In this document: positions 54,453 to 62,946 of the stretch, piece after piece
Numbering within the stretch: the first letter of the stretch is position 1
Layout of the letters: each line of letters starts with the position of its first letter
Assembly: GCF_018343715.1 (NCBI RefSeq)
Contig: NZ_JAGYPL010000001.1
Location: 1,142,840 to 1,206,839 of the forward strand
DNA from: Bacillus sp. FJAT-49711
GTDB taxonomy: Bacteria; Bacillota; Bacilli; Bacillales; Bacillaceae_C
Direction: 5' to 3'
Length of the DNA stretch: 64,000 bases
Notes under the pieces: generated by a model
The model's database searches: none
Seen by the model: only the letters and a program-made list of their open reading frames with translations
What the model was told of the DNA's origin: nothing
Program-made: the position numbers and the translations under genes

Positions 54453-54489
54453 AAGAGCATGATTCCCATATATAGAGAATCATGCTCTT
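54453..54489 (-). terminator. sigG terminator, insertion target of the intron
   Basis: A perfect 13-bp stem, AAGAGCATGATTC / GAATCATGCTCTT, with an 11-base loop. The intron starts 3 bp after the stem, so the T tract is now split: ATT before the intron and TATTTTATCC after it. Confidence 0.85.
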
Positions 54490-54655
54490 TCTTTCTAGCT
54501 CCAACGCCTATCAACTCGTGCAGCCAACATTAATTCGTCCGTCATCGTGCTCCTTTTTTCGAAAGTCGTTGGGTAGGGACATTGACAGTCCTATATCGAG
54601 GCCGACTAACGAACATTCTGTGGCCAGCATGTAAAGGAGCCCTCCGTTTTTCCTA
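54490..54655 (-). repeat. Family B repeat, diverged copy behind sigG
   Basis: On the minus strand the segment ends GTTGATAGGCGTTGGAGCTAG, the family B 3' end, directly abutting the sigG terminator stem. The upstream part (GGCCACAGAATGTTCG, GGCCTCGATA, GTCAATGTCCC) is more decayed. It lies between the sigG stop and its terminator, co-oriented with sigG. Confidence 0.6.
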
Positions 54656-54656
54656 T

Positions 54657-55433
54657 TTATTGAATGTTCTTATTCATTTGTTTTATAGCTGCTTTTTCTA
54701 ACCTTGATACTTGAGCTTGGGAGATGCCGATTTCCTCAGCAACTTCCATTTGTGTTTTACCTTGAAAAAATCGTTTGCGAATGATCATTTTTTCCCTTTC
54801 ATTTAATCGTTGCAGGCCATCATGCAGTGCGATTTCTTCAATCCATTGACTATCGCGGCTCCGTTCATCACTTAATTGATCCATGACAAAAATCGGATCT
54901 CCACCATCATTATAAATCGGTTCAAATAATGATACCGGGTCTTGAATCGCATCTAAAGCAAATACAACCTCTTCATGAGGGATATCCAATTCTTTTGCAA
55001 TTTCTTCCGATGTTGGCTCCCTAGATGTTTTCGCCATCAAGCGCTCCCTGACATGTAATGCTTTATATGCTATATCCCTTAATGACCGCGAAACTCTGAT
55101 AGGATTATTATCTCTCAAATATCGGCGAATTTCTCCAATTATCATCGGGACTGCATAAGTTGAAAATCGTACATTTTGGCTAAGGTCAAAGTTGTCGATT
55201 GATTTCATTAACCCAATACAACCTACTTGAAAAAGATCATCGACATATTCACCGCGATTATTAAACCTCTGTATTACACTTAATACAAGTCTTAAATTTC
55301 CATTTACTAACTTTTCTCTTGCAGATCGATCTCCTTGATGCATTTGCCTTAAAAGTTCCCGCATTTCTTCATTTTTTAGGACAGGGAGCTTAGAAGTATC
55401 CACACCGCATATTTCAACTTTATTTCGCTTCAA
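54657..55433 (-). CDS. sigG: Sporulation sigma factor SigG
   Basis: Sigma-G directs late forespore transcription. The protein has 258 residues. The start MKRNKVEICGVDTSKLPVLKNEEM is characteristic; region 2 is GCIGLMKSIDNFDLSQNVRFSTYAVPMI, and region 4.2 is MEVAEEIGISQAQVSRLEKAA. No pro-sequence is present. It has its own SigF-type promoter and follows sigE with a terminator between. Confidence 0.97.
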   Translation of the reverse strand: MKRNKVEICGVDTSKLPVLKNEEMRELLRQMHQGDRSAREKLVNGNLRLVLSVIQRFNNRGEYVDDLFQVGCIGLMKSIDNFDLSQNVRFSTYAVPMIIGEIRRYLRDNNPIRVSRSLRDIAYKALHVRERLMAKTSREPTSEEIAKELDIPHEEVVFALDAIQDPVSLFEPIYNDGGDPIFVMDQLSDERSRDSQWIEEIALHDGLQRLNEREKMIIRKRFFQGKTQMEVAEEIGISQAQVSRLEKAAIKQMNKNIQ

Positions 55434-55470
55434 CTTTTTCCCTCCTTGCAGGAGCTGATGTACAAAATTA

Positions 55471-55498
55471 AGTATTTCCGAAGGAGGAAAATCTATGC
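55471..55498 (-). promoter_or_regulatory. SigF-type promoter of sigG
   Basis: The minus strand has GCATA (55494-55498), 14 bp, then GGAAATACT (55471-55479), close to the SigF consensus GYATA / GGNNANANT. sigG is known to be SigF-dependent in B. subtilis. Confidence 0.72.
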
Positions 55499-55531
55499 AT
55501 TTGCATTTTTAAAGAAAGAGTTGAAAATAAG

Positions 55532-55559
55532 AAAAAAGCCAATATTATATTGGCTTTTT
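55532..55559. terminator. Terminator behind sigE
   Basis: AAAAAGCCAATA / TATTGGCTTTTT-type near-perfect symmetrical hairpin with T/A tracts on both sides. It separates sigE from the sigG promoter. A B-type repeat lies between the sigE stop and this hairpin. Confidence 0.85.
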
Positions 55560-55576
55560 CCTTTAAAAAATATTTT

Positions 55577-55706
55577 TTCTTCTATCAACTAGCAAACTTC
55601 TTCAGCTTATGAGTGAACATCGACGAAGACTGCCATGCCCTAATGTCTTATGTACGGACCCGCATCCTACAGACATATGGGCTATGAACAGGAGCCTCGT
55701 CGTTTT
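55577..55706 (-). repeat. Family B repeat, diverged copy behind sigE
   Basis: On the minus strand: AAAACGACGAGG, CGGGTCCGTAC, GTCGATGTTCACTCATAAGC and GAAGAAGTTTGCTAGTTGATAG, matching the family B order (GAGGTTGG..., GATGTTGACTTA..., AGTTTGCTAGTCGATAG) with decay. It begins right after the sigE stop and is co-oriented. Confidence 0.58.
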
Positions 55707-55707
55707 C

Positions 55708-56433
55708 TTATACCATTTTATTAAATTCTTTTCGAAGTCTTTTAATAATCCGTTTTTCAAGCCGAGAAATATAGGATTGAGAAATTCCAAGCATATCTGC
55801 CACATCTTTTTGTGTTTTTTCTTCCCCGCCTGTAAGGCCGAATCTCAGTTCCATTATTTGTTTTTCGCGATCTGATAGCTTATGAAGGGCAGTAAATAGT
55901 AATTTTTTATCTACGTTTGCTTCAAGGTTTTTTGTAATGATATCATCATCCGTTCCTAATACATCGGATAATAATAGCTCATTTCCATCCCAATCAATAT
56001 TTAATGGTTCATCAAATGATACTTCGGACCTCGTTTTATTATTTCTGCGCAAATACATAAGAATTTCATTTTCTATACATCTTGATGCATATGTAGCAAG
56101 TTTTATTTTTTTCTCTGGATTAAATGTGTTTACGGCTTTAATTAAGCCAATTGTTCCAATACTTATTAAATCCTCTATATTAATGCCCGTATTTTCAAAT
56201 TTCCTAGCAATATAAACGACTAATCGTAAATTTCTTTCGATAAGTAATGACCTTGCCGTTTTATCTCCGTTAGGCAGTTTTTTTAAGAGGACTTCTTCCT
56301 CATCTTTGGATAGTGGAGGAGGTAGAGCTTCACTTCCACCAATATAGTAAATTTCATCTGATTTCAACCCAATTTTATTAAGAAATCGATACCAAAAATA
56401 TTGTATGCGCAATCGAAATAATTTCAAAAACAT
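55708..56433 (-). CDS. sigE: Sporulation sigma factor SigE (pro-form)
   Basis: Sigma-E directs early mother-cell transcription after processing by SpoIIGA. The protein has 241 residues with the typical hydrophobic/amphipathic pro-sequence [22 protein letters not shown]. Processing is expected near the [13 protein letters not shown] segment. Regions 2 ([27 protein letters not shown]) and 4 ([20 protein letters not shown]) are intact. It lies 32 bp after spoIIGA. Confidence 0.97.
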   Translation of the reverse strand: MFLKLFRLRIQYFWYRFLNKIGLKSDEIYYIGGSEALPPPLSKDEEEVLLKKLPNGDKTARSLLIERNLRLVVYIARKFENTGINIEDLISIGTIGLIKAVNTFNPEKKIKLATYASRCIENEILMYLRRNNKTRSEVSFDEPLNIDWDGNELLLSDVLGTDDDIITKNLEANVDKKLLFTALHKLSDREKQIMELRFGLTGGEEKTQKDVADMLGISQSYISRLEKRIIKRLRKEFNKMV

Positions 56434-56465
56434 TGTCCTCCCTTCACACTAAGATGATGATTGAA

Positions 56466-57392
56466 TCAAGATGCTGGATGATCCACCGCTCCAGCTACCA
56501 TATAAGGATGAATAATACATTGAAAACTATCATCCTTTGATAATGTTTGGTTTGCAAAAACAACGAGTGCTTTTCTAATAAATGAATTCCCGTTTTCCCT
56601 ATGGAATTCTATTTCTTCTGGTTTAAAGGCGCAAAGAAGTTGATTGTTTTTGCCAAGAGACTTAGCAGGTATTAACCTCATAATACTGCTCCATTCAGAG
56701 GGAAGGGACGAAGCAGATTCATAAAAATGCTTTTTTTCCTCTGCCACACATATAATTTCTTGCGGCAGCTCATGTTTAATGGAGTGAATAGAAACGATCA
56801 TAACTGGTGTTTTTGTAAGTGGATCGTATAATTGATTGCCGCTATCAATTAACCCTTTTAAATGTAAAATTATTCCATTAATTTTAATCGTAACATCTAT
56901 AAGTACATCATATTGGATATTTGAAATGGTCATTGCATTTATTCTTCTTTTAGAGAAATGCCAAGCTATCGGGAAAGCTATCAATAAAAAAAGCCAACTT
57001 ACTGGATCGCCGTATCCACGTAAACTTTGAATTGACACTGTGGAATTAAGATCAAAATCAAATGTGAGAAAATAATGTGCTCCTATCAAAATACCACCCA
57101 TTAAAAAAGTTGCAAAATAAAAGGTTAATAGACAGGAAAAAAAAATGGAAAACTTTTTATAGCCAAATGTTATTAATATCATTCCAACTGAAACTGCCAT
57201 TTTAACTAGAGGATGGGCTGCCATTGATGATAATGGAGTGATGATCATTAAAATTAGCAAGGAACCCATTAATCCACCTAAAATAATTCGAACAGGATGT
57301 GTGGTTCTTTTTAAAAAAATGGACGTAGTCCAGAGTAAAAGGCTATCTATAAGCAGATTTAACATCATAATAATATCTAAATATACAAACAA
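56466..57392 (-). CDS. spoIIGA: Pro-sigma-E processing protease SpoIIGA
   Basis: SpoIIGA is a membrane aspartic protease that removes the SigE pro-sequence when signalled by SpoIIR. The protein has 308 residues. Five or so N-terminal transmembrane helices precede a cytoplasmic protease domain with the catalytic Asp in GLIDSGNQLYDPLTKTPVMI. The start is TTG at 57390-57392 behind GGAGGAGG; the N-terminus aligns with homologues (MxxYLDxI). Confidence 0.95.
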   Translation of the reverse strand: MFVYLDIIMMLNLLIDSLLLWTTSIFLKRTTHPVRIILGGLMGSLLILMIITPLSSMAAHPLVKMAVSVGMILITFGYKKFSIFFSCLLTFYFATFLMGGILIGAHYFLTFDFDLNSTVSIQSLRGYGDPVSWLFLLIAFPIAWHFSKRRINAMTISNIQYDVLIDVTIKINGIILHLKGLIDSGNQLYDPLTKTPVMIVSIHSIKHELPQEIICVAEEKKHFYESASSLPSEWSSIMRLIPAKSLGKNNQLLCAFKPEEIEFHRENGNSFIRKALVVFANQTLSKDDSFQCIIHPYMVAGAVDHPAS

Positions 57393-57452
57393 TCATACCT
57401 CCTCCAGCAAACCAATTTGCGTGAAAAATATAAGATAAGTGCTTTAATAAAA

Positions 57453-57531
57453 AGTATAAATTAGTTATCTTTTGGAATGTGTCAGTTTCTGTAATGGAAT
57501 AAATAGAAGTTTTCACTAATTAATTCGATAA
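57453..57531 (-). promoter_or_regulatory. Candidate Spo0A-controlled promoter of spoIIGA-sigE
   Basis: The minus strand has CTGACA (57480-57485) and TATACT (57453-57458) separated by 21 bp, longer than the normal 17. The B. subtilis spoIIG promoter is known for an unusually long spacer, with Spo0A closing the gap. A 0A-box-like TTATCGAA lies at 57524-57531, one mismatch from TTGTCGAA. The rest of 57393-57734 has no supportable gene. Confidence 0.6.
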
Positions 57532-57734
57532 TTGTCAAAGGCTGTTTTTCGTAAAAATTGTTGTAAAAGCCCAAAAACCGGCTTTTACACCTAATATGAA
57601 AGTTAGTGCTACTAATGGAGCGGTAGCTCTTTTTTCGGCGGAATTACGAAATTTGGATGTTCGAATCCATTGATTATTATTAAAACCTGTATAATACAGC
57701 AACAATATTTGAGAAAATAGCCTTGTCAAAAAAA

Positions 57735-57763
57735 TACCCCGTAAGCTTTGCGCTCACGGGGTA
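57735..57763 (-). terminator. ftsZ terminator
   Basis: The minus strand forms TACCCCGTGAGC / GCTTACGGGGTA followed by seven T residues, 17 bp past the ftsZ stop. A strong intrinsic terminator ending the division cluster. Confidence 0.9.
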
Positions 57764-57779
57764 CTTTTTTGCTCTTTTA

Positions 57780-58913
57780 TTATCTTCTTCTATTTCTATT
57801 TCGTAGAAATGTTGGTATGTCTAACGTATCTTCAACAGATTGATTTGATCTAGTTGGTTCTTGAACCTCTTCTCTCCTTGGTTCACGAGATACAGTCTGC
57901 GCCTGAGCATTTTGTTTACTTTGCCCTAAAGCTGATCTTTGTGGTACAGGTTGAGGAGTAGCTTCATTAAAGCCTGTTGCAATTACTGTAACAATAATTT
58001 CATCTTTTAAATTTTCATTTATGACAGATCCAAATATCATATTTACTTCTTGATCCGAAGCGGACGCTACAATATCAGCAGCTTCTTGAACTTCATACAA
58101 ACTAATATTAGTGCCCCCAGAAATATTCATAAGAACACCTTGAGCTCCATCGATAGATGTCTCAAGTAATGGAGAGGATATGGCTTTTTTAGCCGCTTCA
58201 GCTGCACGGTTTTCTCCAGTAGCAACACCAATCCCCATCAATGCAGATCCTTTATTGGTCATGATCGTTTTAACGTCAGCAAAGTCAAGGTTGATAAGTC
58301 CTGGAACGGCAATTAATTCAGAAATACCTTGGACACCTTGTCTAAGAACATTATCAGCTTCACGGAATGCTTCAAGCATCGGCGTGCTCTTATCGACAAT
58401 TTCCAGCAATCTATCATTTGGAATAACGATAAGCGTGTCGACAGCTTCTTTCATTGCACCGATTCCGCCGCTTGCCTGATTTGCACGTTTGCGGCCTTCA
58501 AACGTAAATGGTCTTGTTACAATTCCTACTGTTAATGCGCCTAAATCCTTAGCAATTTGAGCGATAACAGGGGCTGCTCCCGTACCAGTTCCGCCGCCCA
58601 TACCCGCTGTTACAAATACCATATCCGCACCTCTAAGTGCTTCTTCTATTTGCTCCTTGCTTTCTTCCGCGGCTTTTTTTCCAACTTCAGGATTTGCTCC
58701 AGCACCAAGCCCTCTTGTAAGTTTGGCTCCAATTTGCATTTTAATTTCAGCTTTTGAAAGATTTAGTGCTTGTGCATCTGTATTGACAGCAATAAATTCT
58801 ACACCTTGCACGTCATGCTCTATCATTCTGTTTACTGCATTATTACCGCCACCACCAACGCCTATTACTTTAATCGTTGCTAATGAATCTAAATTTGTAT
58901 CAAAATCCAACAT
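57780..58913 (-). CDS. ftsZ: Cell division protein FtsZ
   Basis: FtsZ is the tubulin-like GTPase of the Z-ring. The protein has 377 residues. The GTP-binding motif [10 protein letters not shown] is near residue 104, with the T7 loop NLDFADV. A variable linker rich in Gln/Glu/Arg is followed by the conserved C-terminal peptide [15 protein letters not shown], which binds FtsA and SepF. It lies 37 bp after ftsA. Confidence 0.98.
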   Translation of the reverse strand: MLDFDTNLDSLATIKVIGVGGGGNNAVNRMIEHDVQGVEFIAVNTDAQALNLSKAEIKMQIGAKLTRGLGAGANPEVGKKAAEESKEQIEEALRGADMVFVTAGMGGGTGTGAAPVIAQIAKDLGALTVGIVTRPFTFEGRKRANQASGGIGAMKEAVDTLIVIPNDRLLEIVDKSTPMLEAFREADNVLRQGVQGISELIAVPGLINLDFADVKTIMTNKGSALMGIGVATGENRAAEAAKKAISSPLLETSIDGAQGVLMNISGGTNISLYEVQEAADIVASASDQEVNMIFGSVINENLKDEIIVTVIATGFNEATPQPVPQRSALGQSKQNAQAQTVSREPRREEVQEPTRSNQSVEDTLDIPTFLRNRNRRR

Positions 58914-58950
58914 GGCAAGTCCTCCTATTTTGTTTAATTACCGGGATGCT

Positions 58951-60240
58951 TTACTCGAAAAAATATCCAAAAAACTTCTTAACTTTTGAGGAAATTTTTT
59001 CATCCGGATGTTTCTCTTTTCTTTGACTTTGAGATGATGCCTTGACTAGGCGTTTTTCATTTGGTTCATCAGAATACTGATATGGCACAGCACTTACATT
59101 TCGTCCTTGTAATCTAGCATTCTTATATGAATGTTTTATAAGTCCAATAGCTGTTGTATATTGAGGTTCCCTGACTCCAATATAATCAGGAATCGCAACA
59201 CGCACTCTATTTTGAAAAAGAACCTGCGCTAATTCCATCACTCCAGGCATGTTGGAAACTCCTCCTGTTAATACAAAACCCCCTGGTAAATCGGATACTC
59301 CCATTCTCCTTAATTCTTTTTGAATGAGTTCAAATATTTCTTCCATTCTAGCTTCAATAATATCAGATAACTCTACCTGATTAAACTGTTGATGTTGATC
59401 ACTCCCAATTATTGGGACACTGAAAACTTCATCTTCTGATGCATGATCATAATATGCATGTCCATATTTAAGCTTAATTTTCTCAGCATCTTCAGTTGCA
59501 GTACGAAGCCCTATCGACAAATCTTTCGTGATATGATCCCCGCCTACTGGTATGACAACTGTGTCAAGTATGTGTCCTTGGTCAAAAACTGTTAATGTAG
59601 TGGATCCGCCGCCCATATCAATCAAAGCAGTACCTAGATTTTGTTCATCTTTTGAAAGGGCACAGGAAGCGGATGCCAATGGCTGAAGAACAATGTCGAC
59701 AATTTCAAGTCCCGCTCGCTCCACACAACGAAGCGTGTTATGTAAGACCGTTTTTGATCCGGTAATGAGAATACCTTCCATTTCAAGTCGAACACCAATC
59801 ATCCCTCTAGGGTCTGTAATTTCTTCGAGACCATCAACAATAAACTGAAGCGGTATAATATTAATAATTTCTCTATCTGGTGGAATAGATATAACTTCCG
59901 CAGCATCAATTACTCTAGCAACGTCATCATCGTTTATTTCTCTATTCTCACTTGAAACAGCTACGACACCATGGCATGGCTGCAATCCTATATGATTCCC
60001 TGCAATTCCGACAATACATTGCCTTATTTGCATACCAATCATTCTTTCAGCTTGCTCTACTGCCTTTTTAATAGAATGAACGGTCTCGTCAATATCGACG
60101 ATTGCACCTCTTCTAATACCTTCCGCTTTGGAAGTTCCTACTCCAATAATATTCAGCGAATGATTGGACATTTCACCAATGATTACTTTAACAGTGGACG
60201 TACCTATATCTAAGCTGACATATACTTCGTTGTTGTTCAT
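58951..60240 (-). CDS. ftsA: Cell division protein FtsA
   Basis: FtsA is an actin-like membrane anchor for FtsZ. The protein has 429 residues. The actin-fold ATP motifs are [12 protein letters not shown] (phosphate 1), [12 protein letters not shown] (phosphate 2) and [13 protein letters not shown] (adenosine). The C-terminal amphipathic helix is [11 protein letters not shown]. The upstream 60241-60369 may hold a promoter, including a weak AGGA...GAAT SigH-like pair. Confidence 0.97.
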   Translation of the reverse strand: MNNNEVYVSLDIGTSTVKVIIGEMSNHSLNIIGVGTSKAEGIRRGAIVDIDETVHSIKKAVEQAERMIGMQIRQCIVGIAGNHIGLQPCHGVVAVSSENREINDDDVARVIDAAEVISIPPDREIINIIPLQFIVDGLEEITDPRGMIGVRLEMEGILITGSKTVLHNTLRCVERAGLEIVDIVLQPLASASCALSKDEQNLGTALIDMGGGSTTLTVFDQGHILDTVVIPVGGDHITKDLSIGLRTATEDAEKIKLKYGHAYYDHASEDEVFSVPIIGSDQHQQFNQVELSDIIEARMEEIFELIQKELRRMGVSDLPGGFVLTGGVSNMPGVMELAQVLFQNRVRVAIPDYIGVREPQYTTAIGLIKHSYKNARLQGRNVSAVPYQYSDEPNEKRLVKASSQSQRKEKHPDEKISSKVKKFFGYFFE

Positions 60241-60369
60241 TCTTTGGCACCCCCCTTTACCTTGCTATTACTTATCCTTATTCGTATAATTTCCATTCAT
60301 ATCATCCTTGAGTTTACTTATTAAGAATTATTCGTCATCTAATTTTATTTTCCTGTTTAATAATAATAT

Positions 60370-60726
60370 TTATTTAGAATTTTCTCTAGTATTAGCCCAT
60401 TTACTTATTAAAATTCTTCGGATGACAGCTATATTTTGAAATAATCTAACCCCGAATGCGAATACAGCTGCTAAGTACAAGTCTACACCAAGATGAACAC
60501 CTAGAAAAGCTAAACTTGCAGCAAGTATGATATTAAAGAAAAATCCGGAAACAAATACACGATTATCATAAACATTTTGCAAATATGCTCTAATTCCACC
60601 AAATAATGTATCTAAGGCAGCTAATACTGCAATGGATAAATAATTAGCATATTCTTCCGGAACTGTAACATCTGTCATTAATCCTAATAAAACTCCTACT
60701 AATAATCCTACAATGGGCAGCCACAT
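60370..60726 (-). CDS. sbp: Small basic protein Sbp (DUF1290)
   Basis: A small membrane protein of unknown role found in the dcw cluster of Bacilli. I start at ATG 60724-60726 (MWLPIVGLLVGV), 118 residues, matching the family; the longest frame adds 34 residues inside ylxX. Three to four hydrophobic helices are seen, with AALDTLFGGIRAYL and GVHLGVDLYLAAVFAFGVRLFQNIAVIRR. The ylxX stop and this start are 1 bp apart, with AAAGGGG as ribosome site. Confidence 0.93.
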   Translation of the reverse strand: MWLPIVGLLVGVLLGLMTDVTVPEEYANYLSIAVLAALDTLFGGIRAYLQNVYDNRVFVSGFFFNIILAASLAFLGVHLGVDLYLAAVFAFGVRLFQNIAVIRRILISKWANTRENSK

Positions 60727-60727
60727 A

Positions 60728-61453
60728 TTAGCTATCCCCTTTTTCTTCGACTGGATATAAACTATGAATTTTAATTGGATCGACATAAGCGGGAATAACA
60801 ACCGATTTATTGGGTTTAGATATATCAACTTTTAAATTATCAATAAAAAAGTCATCCTTAATAGTGGAAATCTGCATTCTATTGTACATTTTTTCAGCTA
60901 CTCCCAAATTTTCTGTAATAATATGAATATGAAAGGGAAGTGTTTTTAAAGAATGAGTGCCGACCTTTGTTTCTCCGTTAATATCTCGTATTACAGTTGT
61001 ATTAATTAGTCTTTCACCATCTATCGAAATATCCTTGGCCCCATACATATTTAATTCATTAATTAGACGTTTTAAATTCATAGGTGAAACTGAATTCACC
61101 CTTTGCCCTAAAAGCAACGCTTTATCAATGGAGTCAATGGTCAATACAATTCCAGGCCCTTCTACTTCTGTCAGCCCTGTTTCTTTCTTTAATTGCTCCA
61201 ATGTTTGTTTCAATGCCTGTTCTTTGCTTCCTTCAATTTCAGATGCATAATCATTTATCCTTTTATCATGGAGACGTATTTCTTCCAGTAACCTAGACTG
61301 CAGCTTCATTTCATTGGATAGAGTTTCCCGAAGCTCCCATATATCCCTCGTATCTCTAGTCGCAGGTTCATGGACCGTTTTAAATTGTACAGCAACCATA
61401 AAGCCTATAATAACGGTTATGACTGTTATGTATATTTTAGCTTGATTGCTCAT
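60728..61453 (-). CDS. ylxX: DUF881 membrane protein YlxX
   Basis: A protein of the YlxW/YlxX DUF881 family with unknown function. The protein has 241 residues. One N-terminal transmembrane helix (YITVITVIIGFMVAV) is followed by a coiled coil (about 40-95) and a DUF881 domain with GPGIVLTIDS and ISIDGERLINTTVI. It overlaps ylxW by 4 bp and is probably a paralogue of it. Confidence 0.9.
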   Translation of the reverse strand: MSNQAKIYITVITVIIGFMVAVQFKTVHEPATRDTRDIWELRETLSNEMKLQSRLLEEIRLHDKRINDYASEIEGSKEQALKQTLEQLKKETGLTEVEGPGIVLTIDSIDKALLLGQRVNSVSPMNLKRLINELNMYGAKDISIDGERLINTTVIRDINGETKVGTHSLKTLPFHIHIITENLGVAEKMYNRMQISTIKDDFFIDNLKVDISKPNKSVVIPAYVDPIKIHSLYPVEEKGDS

Positions 61454-62160
61454 GATGAAGATTCTCCTAATACCGGTTCAAGTATGATTTGTTTTTTCTT
61501 TTCTATTGAAAAGATAATGTTATCATTCACAATCTGATCACGAACACCGCCCGTAATATTAAGTGCAGATATTAGAGTATTGACATCTCCAATAGCCACA
61601 ATTTTAAATGGCGCCGGATAAGGATTACCATCAACTGTAATGACGGGACCGTTACAATAAATATATGAATTATGATTAAGTCGTTGCCCGTTGATAGATA
61701 TAGCGGATGCCCCCGCTATATATAACTCATTTACAACCTTGAAAACATGGTGCTCATGAACTATATAGTTATTTGCATCTTCGCTTTGATTGTATTCTCC
61801 ATCCTCAAGACTAATTTCAACTCCAGAGCCTTTCACCTTCATCTTACCAAGAAACATCCGGTATTTTTCTGCATCCTCCGCCAAGCCAGAAAACATTTCT
61901 TCTTCATTTGATAAATCTTTTTCGTATTTGCGAACAGATTCTTGTTTTTTAAATAAATCTTTTTGGAGTTTTCTATTTTTGTCTTGCGCAACAATGATTT
62001 GCTTCCGCAAATTATTCTGCATTACATATTGTCTATCCGTTATTTTATGGGAGATAGGATCTTCTTTGCTAGATTGACTATAGGAGAAGGCAATAATGAA
62101 GCCAAAAACTAAGAAGACTAAAGAAAAAACAACATATTTACCTTTCTTCTTCCCCTTCAT
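61450..62160 (-). CDS. ylxW: DUF881 membrane protein YlxW
   Basis: Second DUF881 protein, 236 residues. A short basic N-terminus, one transmembrane helix (VVFSLVFLVFGFIIAFSY), a coiled coil (about 45-95) and the DUF881 domain (GSGVEISLEDGEY, ASAISINGQRLNHNSYI, APFKIVAIGD) are seen. The domain order equals that of ylxX. It overlaps divIB by 23 bp. Function unknown. Confidence 0.9.
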   Translation of the reverse strand: MKGKKKGKYVVFSLVFLVFGFIIAFSYSQSSKEDPISHKITDRQYVMQNNLRKQIIVAQDKNRKLQKDLFKKQESVRKYEKDLSNEEEMFSGLAEDAEKYRMFLGKMKVKGSGVEISLEDGEYNQSEDANNYIVHEHHVFKVVNELYIAGASAISINGQRLNHNSYIYCNGPVITVDGNPYPAPFKIVAIGDVNTLISALNITGGVRDQIVNDNIIFSIEKKKQIILEPVLGESSS

Positions 62161-62914
62161 TTATTTCCTCCTCTTCAAGATCATACGCTTTGAAAAAAGA
62201 ACCAACCTCTAAATCTATGACACCCTTCACTTTCGGATCTAATTGACTGACAATCGAAGGATAATGGATCATTTTTGTCGCAAGAGTTGGGATTGTTGCA
62301 TTAACTTCAAAACCATCATTCATAAATAAATATACATGATACTTGTCCGTTTCTTTCGGATCATAATGAATTTCAGAAACAGCATTTAATATTTCAGACG
62401 GAAATTTTTTTAATTGTGCTGCTAGGTCTTCTAAAATTGCCCCTTCTTTGAAATTAATTAATATAGGTGCGTCAGCAAGCTTACTATTTTCCTCAAGAAT
62501 TGTGCCATTTTCCAAAACTGGATGGAAATCTTTTTCCGACATTAGGAGAGCAATTGGAGAATATTCCTTAATGTTGATCACAATATTATTAGGAAATTTC
62601 GTAAGAACCTCAGCATGCTTAATCTCTGGAATAGACAATAAGTTTTTCGCTGCTAACTTCTTATTTATTTTCCATATATTTTGACCCTTTTTCAATTCGG
62701 AGCTGCCGATAGCTTTCTCTTTTGTTACTAGTTCAATTCCGTTCACATCAATGCTATTAATTTGACTAAGTGGGGATTGAATATATATTACGCAAACAAT
62801 AAGAAGAAAAAATAAAGCAAGTAAAAAAATTAACCGCCTATTTGCCTTTCGTCTTCTATGCTCTTTTATTTTAGGAATCCTATCTTCTAGGGATAGGACT
62901 TTCCCTTTCTCCAT
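62138..62914 (-). CDS. divIB: Cell division protein DivIB (FtsQ)
   Basis: DivIB stabilises the FtsL-DivIC complex at the septum. I start at ATG 62912-62914 (MEKGKVLSLEDRIPKIKEHRRRKAN) with AGGGGTAG upstream; a GTG two codons earlier is less likely. The product has 258 residues. A cytoplasmic N-terminus, one transmembrane helix (LIFLLALFFLLIVCVIYIQ) and an extracellular POTRA domain (SQINSIDVNGIELVTKEKAI) are seen. The C-terminus is acidic. murB, between murG and divIB in B. subtilis, is absent. Confidence 0.94.
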   Translation of the reverse strand: MEKGKVLSLEDRIPKIKEHRRRKANRRLIFLLALFFLLIVCVIYIQSPLSQINSIDVNGIELVTKEKAIGSSELKKGQNIWKINKKLAAKNLLSIPEIKHAEVLTKFPNNIVINIKEYSPIALLMSEKDFHPVLENGTILEENSKLADAPILINFKEGAILEDLAAQLKKFPSEILNAVSEIHYDPKETDKYHVYLFMNDGFEVNATIPTLATKMIHYPSIVSQLDPKVKGVIDLEVGSFFKAYDLEEEEINEGEEER

Positions 62915-62946
62915 ACACACTACCCCTTTTATACCCTTATATATCT

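Noticed and set aside
57535-57729. 64-codon minus-strand frame between ftsZ and spoIIGA
   Set aside because: It starts with TTG inside a TTGACA-like sequence just past the ftsZ terminator, has no ribosome site, and matches nothing I know. A short real gene is not excluded.
60241-60369. SigH promoter upstream of ftsA
   Set aside because: An AGGATGA...CGAAT pair exists but the spacing is too long for a confident call.
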